Assembly: GCA_041750975.1 (NCBI GenBank)
Contig: JBGSYN010000211.1
Location: forward strand, 1-50,743
Length of the DNA: 50,743 nucleotides
Source: JBGSYN01 sp041750975
Lineage (GTDB): Bacteria; Pseudomonadota; Alphaproteobacteria; Geminicoccales; Geminicoccaceae
Direction of reading: 5' to 3'
Shown: piece by piece, positions 1 through 8,404 of the stretch
Numbering within the stretch: the stretch's first letter is position 1
Layout: each line of letters begins with the position of its first letter
The notes under the pieces: model-generated
What the model was told of the DNA's origin: nothing
Seen by the model: only the letters and a program-made list of their open reading frames with translations
Databases searched by the model: none
Made by a program: the position numbers and the translations under genes

Positions 1-453
1 AGGCGCCGAACCGTGCACCTTTCGATAGTCCGCGAGATTGGCAAGCGCCCGCTTGAGATCCATCGACACCTGACCGCGATAGCGCAGCATGGTCGCCAGC
101 GACGCTCGATTCTCGGGCTTGTTGACGAGATTGCTGCCATGCACCCGGTCCGGGCTCGTCGGCGGCATGTCGGACATCACATCCGCCTCCATCCGATCCG
201 CCCGCATCTCGCGCCAGAAGGCGATGACGATGGCCTCGACGAACTGCCGTTCCATCGCACACCTGGGCTTTAAGTCCTTCCTGATCTCCGCCGCGAACGC
301 CACGAACTCCTCGACCGTCTCCTCCGGCAACAGCCGGAACTTCTCCGCCCGAAACCCATGCTTCAGCGCGTTCATCGAAGACCGCGCTTTGCCCTCGGGC
401 GTGTTGGGGCCTCGTTTCCCGGGTGCGGGTTCGGCAATCTGATCACTATTCAC
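1..453 (-). CDS. 'NALKHGF' family hypothetical protein, 5' part only
   Basis: The reading frame starts at a GTG at 453, with a GGAG Shine-Dalgarno 9 nt upstream, and stays open for 151 codons until the window edge, so the 3' end is missing. The N-terminus carries the signature GPNTPEGKARSSMNALKHGF (about residues 15-34), followed by an acidic helical stretch and the segment EAIVIAFWREMRADRMEA. From memory, this matches a widespread family of uncharacterised bacterial proteins with the same 'TPEGKARSS-NALKHG' opening, often present in several copies per genome. The function is unknown. No neighbour in the window suggests a role, since the following 800 bp hold no recognisable gene. Codon periodicity and the conserved signature make the gene call good and the function call empty. 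Confidence 0.75.
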   Translation of the reverse strand, partial: MNSDQIAEPAPGKRGPNTPEGKARSSMNALKHGFRAEKFRLLPEETVEEFVAFAAEIRKDLKPRCAMERQFVEAIVIAFWREMRADRMEADVMSDMPPTSPDRVHGSNLVNKPENRASLATMLRYRGQVSMDLKRALANLADYRKVHGSAP

Positions 454-1257
454 GTCAACGAACTCCAAAAATCGCAACTCCGTCGATGATAGCACAATCA
501 GTCGAGAAATACTAGGACTATTATCCGATATTATCGAGGCAGCGAAGGCCAGCTCTCTTGCCGCCAGGGGGAATGATGTAGCGGCAATCGACAATTTCGG
601 ACGACATTCACCGATGTCCGCTCGCCCGCAAGATTATCGCGTTCCACGGTGTAGAGGTCAGAGTGCGAATGCTGCCGGGGTCATTTCCACTGCTCGCAGC
701 ACTGACCGAGCCGGCTGGCATGCAAGAATTCTCGCGGACCTATTTTTCTGCACCTGCCACACGTGGTTCGCTAGTTGTTGCAAGCGGGGCCTGGGTGGAG
801 AGCAAATCCGGACAGAGTACGCGGTGCAACGCTGCGGTGACACGCTGCTGAAGATCAGACGGAGGTGAGGTTCACGCGAAAATATTAGATTCAATCGCTC
901 CCACAATGCGTTCTTCGCCAAGCCAATCATTCATGGATATCTTGAACCATCCGGCCTCTCAAGTTCCAGAATGAGAGCTCCTGCACCGTTTTGGAGTTCA
1001 TTACGCGTCCCATCAACATCCACAAAACATGATAGCAATAAAATAAGGGGATCGGTAGACGCAGTGGCGAATAGTTCTTTGCATCAAGGGTCAACAAGCC
1101 ATTGGCGAGCAGTGTTTACCCTTTCTTAGTAATAGCGTGCGAGTTTGCCGTGGTCACTTGGTGCTCAAGGCTTCTGTGCGCGCCGGCGCATCAGCAGGAA
1201 CTTCGATGACCAGGAGATTCGCTCTTTCGACATTCGAATTGACGTGACCGCAGGAGC
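454..1257. other. Gene-poor stretch of about 800 bp
   Basis: Both strands were read for genes. Only short overlapping open frames with no recognisable domain are present, and their codon usage does not look coding. The sequence is more AT-rich than its surroundings, especially at 480-540 and 1000-1130. No tRNA-like fold, inverted-repeat pair typical of an insertion sequence, or clear promoter was found. The left part presumably holds the promoter of the minus-strand gene ending at the window edge. The right part ends in the hairpin terminator at 1258-1285, so a short plus-strand transcript is possible. Confidence 0.5.
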
Positions 1258-1285
1258 GCGAGGATGGCGTCCATCCTCGCTTTTT
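1258..1285 (+). terminator. Rho-independent terminator, plus-strand orientation
   Basis: A perfect 10-bp stem (GCGAGGATGG / CCATCCTCGC) with a 3-nt CGT loop is followed directly by five T residues on the plus strand. It lies 7 nt beyond the uvrB stop codon. On the minus strand no U-tract follows the hairpin, so it is better placed to stop plus-strand transcription from the gene-poor region than to end uvrB. It could still act weakly in both directions. Confidence 0.6.
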
Positions 1286-1292
1286 CCTGCCT

Positions 1293-3521
1293 TTACTTCC
1301 CGGCCAGGAGGCGGGAGCCTGCGCGTTTTTTGGCGTCGGCGGCGCGGCGTTTGTCTTCGCGGGAGCGGGAGGGTTTCCAAGGGGAGAGGGCGCTGTTGCC
1401 GCTTTTGCCGTTGGAGCGTTGGGCGCTGGTTCGGCCGGAGGGGGTGGGGAGGCCGAGTTCGCCGTCTTCGAGACGTCTTATTTCGTCGCGGATGCGGGCG
1501 GCGTCCTCGAATTCGAGGTTGGATGCGGCTTCCTTCATCTTGCTTTCGAGCTCGCCGATATAGGCCTGGAGGTCCATGCCGGTGAGGGTTGGCGGGGCAT
1601 CCTCGCCGAGATCGACGGTGACATAGTCACGCTCGGCGATGTTCTTGATGATGTCGCCGATGTTTTTCCTGATGGATTGCGGGGTGATGCCGTGCTGCTC
1701 GTTATAGGCGAGCTGCTTGTTGCGGCGGCGGTCGGTTTCCTCGAGGGCGGCTTTGATCGAGCCCGTGATCTTGTCGGCATAGAGGATGACACGGCCGTCG
1801 ATATTACGGGCGGCGCGGCCGATGGTCTGGACCAGCGAGGTTTCGGAGCGGAGATAGCCTTCCTTGTCGGCATCGAGAATGGCGACCAGGCCGCATTCCG
1901 GGATGTCGAGGCCTTCGCGCAGGAGGTTGATACCGACCAGGACATCGAAGGTGCCGAGGCGGAGATCGCGGATGATCTCGATGCGCTCGAGGGTATCGAT
2001 ATCGGAATGCAGGTAGCGGACCTTGATCCCCTGCTCATGCATATATTCCGACAGGTCTTCGGCCATGCGTTTGGTCAGGGTCGTGACCAGGACCCTGAGG
2101 CCCTTGTCGCGGCATTGGCGGCATTCGTCGAGCAGATCGTCGACCTGATGCTCGACCGGGCGGACCAGGACGATCGGATCGACGAGGCCGGTCGGGCGGA
2201 TCACCTGTTCCGTGAAGATGCCGCTCGTCTGCTCGAGTTCCCAGGGGCCCGGGGTCGCCGAAACGTAGATCGTCTCGGGCCTGAAGCTGTTCCATTCCTC
2301 GAATTTGAGCGGACGGTTGTCGCGGCAGGAGGGGAGGCGGAAACCGTGCTCGGCAAGCGTGTTCTTGCGCTGGAAGTCGCCTTTATACATGCCGCCGAGC
2401 TGGGGGATGGTGACATGGCTTTCGTCGACGAAGACCAGGGCATGGTCCGGAATATATTCAAACAGGGTGGGCGGCGGCTCGCCCGGATTGCGGCCGGTAA
2501 GGAAGCGGGAATAGTTCTCGATGCCGGGGCAGGAGCCAGTCGTCACCATCATTTCGAGATCGGCGGTGGTGCGCTGTTCCAGCCGTTCGGCTTCGAGCAA
2601 CTGGCCCTTGGCGCGGAATTCCTCGAGCGTTTCCTTGAGTTCGACCTTGATGTTGCCGATGGCCTTTTGCAGGGTTGGCCTCGGGGTGACGTAGTGGCTG
2701 TTGGGGTAGAGCCGGATCTGATCGGCCTTGCCGGTTTTCTCGCCGGTCAGGGGATCGAATTCGGCGATCGATTCGATCTCGTTGCCGAACAGCGACAAGC
2801 GAAAGGCCTTGTCCTCGAGATGGGCCGGGAAGATTTCGATATTGTCGCCGCGGGCGCGGAAAGCACCTCGGGAGAAGTCGAGATCGTTCCGGCGGTACTG
2901 CATTTCGACGAGTGCCCGCAGGAGCTGGCTGCGTTCGACATGCTGGCCCGCGCGCAGCGTGAGGGTCATGCGGGCATAGAGTTCGGGCGAGCCGATGCCG
3001 TAGATGCAGGAGACCGAGGCGACGATGATGACATCGTCACGCTCGAAGAGCGCGCGTGTCGCCGAATGGCGCATGCGGTCGATCTGCTCGTTGATGCTCG
3101 CGGTTTTCTCGATGTAGGTGTCGCTGCGCGGGACGTAGGCCTCGGGTTGATAGTAATCGTAATAGGAGACGAAGTATTCGACCGAGTTGTTCGGGAAGAA
3201 CGACTTCATTTCGCCATAGAGCTGGGCTGCCAGGATCTTGTTGGGGGCGAGGATGATCGACGGGCGCTGCAGCTGCTGGATGATATGCGCCATGGTGAAG
3301 GTCTTGCCGGAGCCGGTAACGCCGAGGAGCACCTGATCGCTCAGGCCCTCGTGCAGGCCGCCGACAAGTTCGGCGATGGCGGTCGGCTGATCGCCCGCGG
3401 GCGCGTAGTCCGAGACGATCTCGAAGGGCTGACCGCCTTCGGGCCGTTCGATCAGCCCGTCCTTGGTCTCGACGATTTCCTTCAAAAGATCGAGGCTGGT
3501 GCGGGTTTCGTCGGTCTGCAT
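1293..3521 (-). CDS. uvrB: UvrABC excinuclease subunit B
   Basis: UvrB receives damaged DNA from UvrA and recruits UvrC in nucleotide excision repair in the cytoplasm. The hallmarks are all present: Walker A GVTGSGKT near residues 67-74, the beta-hairpin region YYDYYQPEAYVPRSDTYIEK, the DESH box, SATPGPWEL, the helicase motif GINLLREGLDIPE, QTIGRAARN, and a C-terminal UVR motif that binds UvrC (ESKMKEAASNLEFEDAARIR). I chose the ATG at 3521; a TTG 18 nt upstream would add six residues. At 742 residues it is longer than E. coli UvrB (673) because of an N-terminal extension and a basic Lys/Arg/Ser-rich tail of about 50 residues after the UVR motif. The amidohydrolase gene follows 55 nt upstream on the same strand but is unlikely to be functionally linked. 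Confidence 0.97.
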   Translation of the reverse strand: MQTDETRTSLDLLKEIVETKDGLIERPEGGQPFEIVSDYAPAGDQPTAIAELVGGLHEGLSDQVLLGVTGSGKTFTMAHIIQQLQRPSIILAPNKILAAQLYGEMKSFFPNNSVEYFVSYYDYYQPEAYVPRSDTYIEKTASINEQIDRMRHSATRALFERDDVIIVASVSCIYGIGSPELYARMTLTLRAGQHVERSQLLRALVEMQYRRNDLDFSRGAFRARGDNIEIFPAHLEDKAFRLSLFGNEIESIAEFDPLTGEKTGKADQIRLYPNSHYVTPRPTLQKAIGNIKVELKETLEEFRAKGQLLEAERLEQRTTADLEMMVTTGSCPGIENYSRFLTGRNPGEPPPTLFEYIPDHALVFVDESHVTIPQLGGMYKGDFQRKNTLAEHGFRLPSCRDNRPLKFEEWNSFRPETIYVSATPGPWELEQTSGIFTEQVIRPTGLVDPIVLVRPVEHQVDDLLDECRQCRDKGLRVLVTTLTKRMAEDLSEYMHEQGIKVRYLHSDIDTLERIEIIRDLRLGTFDVLVGINLLREGLDIPECGLVAILDADKEGYLRSETSLVQTIGRAARNIDGRVILYADKITGSIKAALEETDRRRNKQLAYNEQHGITPQSIRKNIGDIIKNIAERDYVTVDLGEDAPPTLTGMDLQAYIGELESKMKEAASNLEFEDAARIRDEIRRLEDGELGLPTPSGRTSAQRSNGKSGNSALSPWKPSRSREDKRRAADAKKRAGSRLLAGK

Positions 3522-3576
3522 GGGCGGTTCCGGTCGCAATATGATGGATTGGCGCGGTGGCCGGCAGGCGGTGCGC

Positions 3577-4518
3577 CTAAAGCTCTAGTCTATAGTAGTG
3601 CCTGGCATTGTCGTGGAACAGGCGGCGGCGGTCGGATTCGTCGAATTCGGCGGTGATGGCCATGAAACCGTCGAAGATTTCCTTGAAGGTGGCGCAGAGG
3701 CCGTCGACCGGGAAGTTGCTTGCGAACATGCAGCGATCTGCGCCGAAGAGCTCGATCGTCTCCAGGACGATGCGGCGATTGGCATCGGCGGTCCAGGGTT
3801 GGCCGGGCACGCCGAGACCCGAGATCTTGACGGCGATGTTAGGACAGAGTGCGATCGTCGCCATGGCCTGACGCCATCCTTTGAGGCCGTCCTCCCCGCC
3901 GTCCAGGGGGCTGCGGTCCGAGGGCAGGCCAGTGTGGTTCAAGATAATCTGCGTTGTTGGATAAGCTTCGGCAAGCTCCGCCGCCTCGCGCAACTGCCAC
4001 CACGGTGTCTGGAGATCGAAGGCGAGGCCCAGTTCCTCAAGCATGGCAAAGCCGCGCCGCCAGTGTGGATCGCTCATCGAGCCCGGAACGTCCGGTTCGA
4101 CCAGATCCGGCGACGGTGCCGCCTTCGGCTTGTGGCGGATGCTTCTGACGAGCGGCATGGATGCTTGGGCCTGCAGCACCGCCTCGACATCGTCGCGGTC
4201 GAGCCAGGCCTGGGCGACCATGGCACTCGGCAAGCCGCATTGCGCCGCGATCTCGTGCACCCATCGGGTTTCGCCCAAGGGGTCGCGCGGGTCCCACTCG
4301 GCTTCGACATAGACGCTACCGGCGATCTCGAAGCTTTCGGTATCGCGGTCGTAGTCGGCCTTCAGATAGGTGCGCTTGAGGGCCGAGTAGTCGCCAAAGC
4401 GGAACGGGATCGGCGGCTCGTCACGCAGCCAGGGGTGGTAGTTGCGCTCGATGTTCCAGAAATGATGATGGGCATCGATGATGGGGAAGGACTCGGGTTG
4501 CGGGGAGGGGTCTGACAT
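3577..4518 (-). CDS. Amidohydrolase-2 family (TIM-barrel) metal-dependent hydrolase
   Basis: The 313-residue product has the N-terminal metal-binding motif IIDAHHHFWN, a central HTGLP segment, the strand VKISGLG, and the C-terminal FASNFPVDG with the catalytic-type Asp. This is the pattern of the amidohydrolase-2 / COG3618 group, which includes sugar and aromatic lactonases. The substrate cannot be read from the sequence. I chose the ATG at 4518, with AGGA 9 nt upstream and an alignable start just ahead of the HxH motif; the open frame extends 19 codons further upstream without a convincing start. It lies downstream of a universal stress protein gene (108 nt gap) and upstream of uvrB. A role with the symporter and binding protein further upstream is possible but only inferred. 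Confidence 0.85.
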   Translation of the reverse strand: MSDPSPQPESFPIIDAHHHFWNIERNYHPWLRDEPPIPFRFGDYSALKRTYLKADYDRDTESFEIAGSVYVEAEWDPRDPLGETRWVHEIAAQCGLPSAMVAQAWLDRDDVEAVLQAQASMPLVRSIRHKPKAAPSPDLVEPDVPGSMSDPHWRRGFAMLEELGLAFDLQTPWWQLREAAELAEAYPTTQIILNHTGLPSDRSPLDGGEDGLKGWRQAMATIALCPNIAVKISGLGVPGQPWTADANRRIVLETIELFGADRCMFASNFPVDGLCATFKEIFDGFMAITAEFDESDRRRLFHDNARHYYRLEL

Positions 4519-4626
4519 CACTCGATCCTGCGGGCATGAACCGGTCTTGCGGGCTCCGGGAGCCGCAGGGATCACACACTGCGGGCCTTGGCAAGCGGCG
4601 CGGCGCCGGCCGGCCGGGGAGCGGGG

Positions 4627-5067
4627 TCAGCCGCCTTCGCGCACCACCAGGACCGGGCAGGGGGCATGGCGGACGATGCTTTCGGCGTCGTTGCCGAGAA
4701 GAATCCGGGCGAGGGCGCCGACGCCGCGATTGCCAATGACGATGAGCTTGCTGTCCAGTTCCTCGCTGAGGCGGATGACCTCGCTTTCGATCCGCCCCAT
4801 CCGCACATAGGATTGGGTGACCTTGCCGCCGGCCTGCTCGATTTCCCTGACCTCGTCGTTCAGCCGTTTCTGCGCGTCGCCTTTCAGGCGCTGGAATTGC
4901 GGCGGCGACATGGTGTCGGGATGGACCCAGGGCGAGAGCAGGCCGACATGGACGACATGGAGTTCGGAACCGGTCAGCTTGACCAGTTCGATGGCGTGTC
5001 TGGCGGCGAGTTTGGCCTCGGTGGAGCCGTCGACGGCCAGCACGATCTTGGTCGGATAGGTGCTCAT
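4627..5067 (-). CDS. Universal stress protein, UspA family
   Basis: This is a single-domain Usp protein of 146 residues, the usual length. The N-terminal strand KIVLAVDGS carries the adenine-contacting Asp, and the C-terminal nucleotide loop is GNRGVGALARILLGND, followed by the typical ending APCPVLVVR. In ATP-binding members the loop is G-2x-G-9x-G-(S/T); here Asn replaces the final Ser/Thr, so ATP binding is plausible but not certain. It starts 12 nt downstream of the solute-binding protein gene and is probably co-transcribed with it and the symporter. Usp proteins fused or linked to transport genes are common, which fits a role in sensing nucleotide or stress state, but the specific job is unknown. 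Confidence 0.93.
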   Translation of the reverse strand: MSTYPTKIVLAVDGSTEAKLAARHAIELVKLTGSELHVVHVGLLSPWVHPDTMSPPQFQRLKGDAQKRLNDEVREIEQAGGKVTQSYVRMGRIESEVIRLSEELDSKLIVIGNRGVGALARILLGNDAESIVRHAPCPVLVVREGG

Positions 5068-5078
5068 CTCACTGTCCC

Positions 5079-6431
5079 TCAGCGGCCCCGGCGGCCGGCA
5101 TTGCTGACGATGTTCTGCAATTCCCGTGCGGCCCGGGCGACTGCTTCGCTGCCGTCGAGCTCGCCCGTGAGGACGCGATTGAACATGACCGCGAGCCTGG
5201 GCGACAGCAGGGAGTAGATCGGCGAGCTCGGACGGGAGCGGGCGGCGCGCACGGCGGCCTCGCCGAGCCCGATGACGGGGATCTCCTCGCGCAAGGCCTG
5301 GTCCTCATAGAGTTCCAGCCGTGCCGGCAGGAAGCCGCCGCTTCGGGCGAATTCCGCCTGTCGCGCGGTTTCGGTGCCGAACTTGATGAACTCCCAGGCG
5401 GCGTCCTTTTGCTGCGAATCGGCATTGACCGCGAAATTCCAGCCGCCGAGGCAGCTGTAGGACCGCCCGCCCGCCTCCATGGTCGGTATCTTCGCCACTC
5501 CGACCTGGTCTTGCGTGACACTGCCGAATTCGCCGGTGCCCAAAAGGCCGTAGGCAAAGGGCCAGTTGCGCATGAAGACGGCATCGCCGCCGGCGAACAC
5601 GCGGAGTGCGTCGCGCTCGAGAAATGTCGTGACCGCTTCGGGCGCGATGCCGCTCGTGATCAGTTCGCGTGCCTTGTCGAGGCCGCGTGCCGAATCCCTG
5701 GAATTGATGACGATGACGTTGGGATCGATGGCGGCCATGCCGAACGCGCCAACGACCTCGGTCTGCAGGGTCCAGGCGCGGCCGCCGGCGGACCAGATGA
5801 ATTCGAGCGCGTTGGTAACCCCGCCCTCATATTGCGCACCCTGGAAGACGAAGCCATTGGCGATGCCTTCGGCCTCCATGATCGAGCGCGCGGTCGAAGC
5901 CAGATCGTCCCAGGTCTCAGGGGGTGTCGCCCCTGCCGTCTCGAGGAGGTCTTTGCGGTAGTAGAGCATGCCGGCGTCGGTATACCATGGCACGCCCCAG
6001 AGGCGGCTGCGGTAATAGGTCGAATTGAGGGCTGCCGTTACGAACTGTTCGGGATTGAGCTCATTATAAATCCGGCTCGACAGATCCTCGATCCAGCCGC
6101 GCGCCGCGAATTCCGCGGTCCAGATGACGTCCGATGCGAAGAGGTCGATATCGGCGGCATTGGCGAGGAAATCGGATTCGAGGTTGCGGAAGAAGGCATC
6201 GGTGCTGGCCGGGGCGACCACCCAATTGACCTTGATCCGCCCTTCATTAGAGGCGTTGAAGGCGTCGATCATAGCCTGCACCGAGCCCGTCTCGTCCGGC
6301 CCATAGGCGAAGTTGAGTGTGACGCCCTCGCCGTCGGACTGGGCCAGGCCCTGCCGCATCGAGAGCGGCGCTGCGGCCAGACCCAGTCCGGCTGATCCCA
6401 GAACGGTGCGGCGTGACAATTTCCTGATCAT
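5079..6431 (-). CDS. Tat-exported extracellular solute-binding protein (family 1)
   Basis: The 450-residue protein begins with a twin-arginine signal (RKLSRRTVLGSAGLGLAAA), so it is probably folded before export to the periplasm. The mature part matches family-1 (sugar/oligosaccharide) binding proteins: an early VTLNFAYGPDETGSVQAMIDAFN segment, LFASDVIWTAEFAARGWIEDL, GVPWYTDAGMLYYRKDLL, and the hinge region GGWNFAVN. I chose the ATG at 6431, with GGGGAG 9-10 nt upstream; the open frame continues far upstream inside the symporter gene in another phase and is not coding there. Unusually, no ABC permease or ATPase gene is adjacent. The upstream neighbour, 26 nt away, is a sodium:solute symporter. 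Whether the two work together or the ABC parts are elsewhere is unresolved. Confidence 0.9.
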   Translation of the reverse strand: MIRKLSRRTVLGSAGLGLAAAPLSMRQGLAQSDGEGVTLNFAYGPDETGSVQAMIDAFNASNEGRIKVNWVVAPASTDAFFRNLESDFLANAADIDLFASDVIWTAEFAARGWIEDLSSRIYNELNPEQFVTAALNSTYYRSRLWGVPWYTDAGMLYYRKDLLETAGATPPETWDDLASTARSIMEAEGIANGFVFQGAQYEGGVTNALEFIWSAGGRAWTLQTEVVGAFGMAAIDPNVIVINSRDSARGLDKARELITSGIAPEAVTTFLERDALRVFAGGDAVFMRNWPFAYGLLGTGEFGSVTQDQVGVAKIPTMEAGGRSYSCLGGWNFAVNADSQQKDAAWEFIKFGTETARQAEFARSGGFLPARLELYEDQALREEIPVIGLGEAAVRAARSRPSSPIYSLLSPRLAVMFNRVLTGELDGSEAVARAARELQNIVSNAGRRGR

Positions 6432-6457
6432 TGCGGATGTCTCCCCGGGTCGCGTGG

Positions 6458-8047
6458 TCACCAATAGGCACCGACGATGACCGCCGTCGTCATCAGCAGC
6501 AACACCGATAGATAGCGGTAGTTCTGGTACCAGGGTGTGCCGGCGAGGTCTCGGCTCTCCTCGGTCCAGAGCTTGGGCGTCCAGACGAGCTGGGCGACGC
6601 GCTCCTGGTCGGGTACCTGACCCATGAGGCTGATGACGATCAAGAGGACGATGCTGGTCGCGAACGAAATCCCGGCGGCATAGAGGAAGTGAAGCGAGAC
6701 CATCCCCATCACCTCGATGCCGATGAAGGCGACGACACCTCCCGCAATGCCCAGAATGAGTGTCGCGAACGCTGCCGTCGCGGTCGCCCGTGACCAGAAG
6801 ATTCCGACGATGAACACGGCGACCACCGGCGGGGTCACATAGGACAGGACCGCCTGCAGGTACTGCCAGAGCGACGGGAAGTTCTGGATCTGCGGCGACC
6901 ACAGCACGGCGACGACCGTCACCAGCACCGTCGTCAGCCGGCCGACCATGACGAGGGACCGGTCCGAGGTCTTGGGCCGCATCGGCCGAACGAAATCCAT
7001 CGTCACCATGGTCGAGGCGGAATTCAGAATCGAATCCACGGTCGAAGTGATGGCGGCGACTAGGGCCGCGAGAATGATCCCTCTAACGCCAACCGGCAAA
7101 AGATCGAACGCCAATGTCGGGAAGGCGAGATCCGGGCTCGGCAGGTCGGGATAGAGTACGGTCGCCATGACGCCCGGCAGGATCATGATGAAGAGGATCG
7201 GCAGCTTCAGGAAGCCGGCGAAGATCGCACCCCAGCGGCCGTGATTGAGGTTCTTCGCACCCAGTGTCCGCTGCACGATAAGCTGGTTGGAGCACCAGAA
7301 ATAGGTGCCGATGATCAAGACGCCCGTCAACAGGCCCGGCCAGGGCAGCGCCTCGCTGTCGAGCGGCTGGATGATGTTCAGGGCCCCCTCGGGCGCGGCT
7401 GCCCGCACGGCGTCCCACGAAGGGATGGCGGCCCAGGCAGCGAAGAAGATAATGGCACCGCCCACGATCAGGACCACGGCCTGGATCGTGTCCGAGATGA
7501 CGACCGCACCCAGGCCACCCGTTACGGAGAGCACGGCCGCGAGCAGCGCCAGGATGAGCACGCCCCACCATAGCGGCCATTCCGGGAACAAGGTCTGGAC
7601 AACGAGCCCGCCGGCATAGAGTGCGCCCGCGCAATCGACGAACATGTTCAAAAACAGCAGGAGTGTTGCCAGTGTATATCGCGAGCGCCGATCGAACCGG
7701 TTCTCAAGGAATTCCGGCATGGTGAATACGGCACTGCGCAGATAGAAAGGCAGAATGAAGAAGATGAAGATGACGAGGATGACGGCGGCCATCCATTCAT
7801 AGGAGAAGACGGAAATGCCCGAATTATACCCGGCACCGGCAAGCCCGACAAAGGATGCGCCGGACATGTTGGTGGCGAACAGTGAAAAGCCGATCAGGGG
7901 CCAAGTGAAATTGCGGCCACCCAAGAAGAAGCCGCTGGTATCGCCGCTTTGTCCGCGGACCAACCACAATGCGAGCACACGAGAGGCGATGAGGTAGAAG
8001 ATCAGGATCCCGAGATCGACTGCCGTGACCTCGAACTGTGTCGGCAT
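6458..8047 (-). CDS. Sodium:solute symporter, SSS family
   Basis: The 529-residue protein has about 14 hydrophobic segments and the SSS core. The N-terminal region is SGDTSGFFLGGRNFTWPLIGFSLFATNMSGASFVGLAG, with the conserved GR and N-SG residues of TM1. Later come FTMPEFLENRFDRRSR, the TM5-6 region SVTGGLGAVVISDTIQ, FWCSNQLIVQRTLGAKN, and AAITSTVDSILNSASTMVTMDF, where the S/T-rich segment corresponds to the sodium site (TM8). It resembles the SGLT-like sugar branch more than the acetate/proline branches, which would suit the neighbouring sugar-type binding protein. It is the first gene of a minus-strand unit with the binding protein and the Usp gene. A palindrome lies about 115 nt upstream of its start. 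Confidence 0.93.
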   Translation of the reverse strand: MPTQFEVTAVDLGILIFYLIASRVLALWLVRGQSGDTSGFFLGGRNFTWPLIGFSLFATNMSGASFVGLAGAGYNSGISVFSYEWMAAVILVIFIFFILPFYLRSAVFTMPEFLENRFDRRSRYTLATLLLFLNMFVDCAGALYAGGLVVQTLFPEWPLWWGVLILALLAAVLSVTGGLGAVVISDTIQAVVLIVGGAIIFFAAWAAIPSWDAVRAAAPEGALNIIQPLDSEALPWPGLLTGVLIIGTYFWCSNQLIVQRTLGAKNLNHGRWGAIFAGFLKLPILFIMILPGVMATVLYPDLPSPDLAFPTLAFDLLPVGVRGIILAALVAAITSTVDSILNSASTMVTMDFVRPMRPKTSDRSLVMVGRLTTVLVTVVAVLWSPQIQNFPSLWQYLQAVLSYVTPPVVAVFIVGIFWSRATATAAFATLILGIAGGVVAFIGIEVMGMVSLHFLYAAGISFATSIVLLIVISLMGQVPDQERVAQLVWTPKLWTEESRDLAGTPWYQNYRYLSVLLLMTTAVIVGAYW

Positions 8048-8404
8048 TCGCCTAACTCCCTGAACTATATGTTATTAGTGATTCGCCAATTCAACGCAAT
8101 TTCCGTCACTTTAAGGAAGCAACGTTCTTTGCCTTGTCGCTAGTTTGAGGTTATGTTTCATGTACTCAGACAGTACAAACTAGGGATAATACTGGCTACG
8201 GATTACACGAAGACTTATCGACGTCCGCCATAATCCACCAATTGCGGGTAATGCGTGACCCAGAGACTTCCACCTGATCCATGCCGACCTACATAACTCT
8301 ACGCAACCTTGGAAGATTTTTGACTCAAGTCAAGCACAAAATCCAAAGTTTGTTGGGAGGTTCCATCACATTTTTTATGTAATTTTCCGCGCACTCGGAC
8401 GTCA
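8048..8404. other. Divergent intergenic region, 357 bp
   Basis: This AT-rich spacer separates the minus-strand symporter unit from the plus-strand flippase gene and must hold promoters for both. It contains two palindromes: TGTACT-N5-AGTACA (listed separately) and TTGACT-CA-AGTCAA at 8320-8333. No convincing -35/-10 pair could be fixed by eye for either direction. No small ORF or RNA fold stood out. Confidence 0.5.
8161..8177. promoter_or_regulatory. Inverted repeat, possible operator of the symporter unit
   Basis: The palindrome TGTACT-CAGAC-AGTACA has perfect 6-bp arms and a 5-nt spacer, centred about 120 nt upstream of the symporter start. Size and symmetry suit a dimeric transcription factor (for example of LacI, TetR or MarR type), but no regulator gene is adjacent, so the binding protein is unknown. 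It could arise by chance in a sequence of this length. Confidence 0.35.

Noticed and set aside
521..607. 28-codon frame on the minus strand in the gene-poor region (MSSEIVDCRYIIPPGGKRAG...)
   Set aside because: No ribosome-binding site, no recognisable family and no supporting context; a chance frame is as likely.
1419..3656. Long plus-strand open frame across uvrB (745 codons)
   Set aside because: It is the antisense shadow of uvrB, which has all family motifs; the plus frame has no domain and the acidic, Gly-rich composition typical of antisense frames in GC-rich genes.
4627..5067. Asn in place of Ser/Thr in the Usp nucleotide loop as sign of a defective protein
   Set aside because: Variation at this position occurs among Usp proteins, and the rest of the loop is intact.
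8320..8333. TTGACT-CA-AGTCAA palindrome upstream of the flippase
   Set aside because: Short arms and an AT-rich setting make chance likely; not listed as a site of its own, only mentioned in the gap entry.
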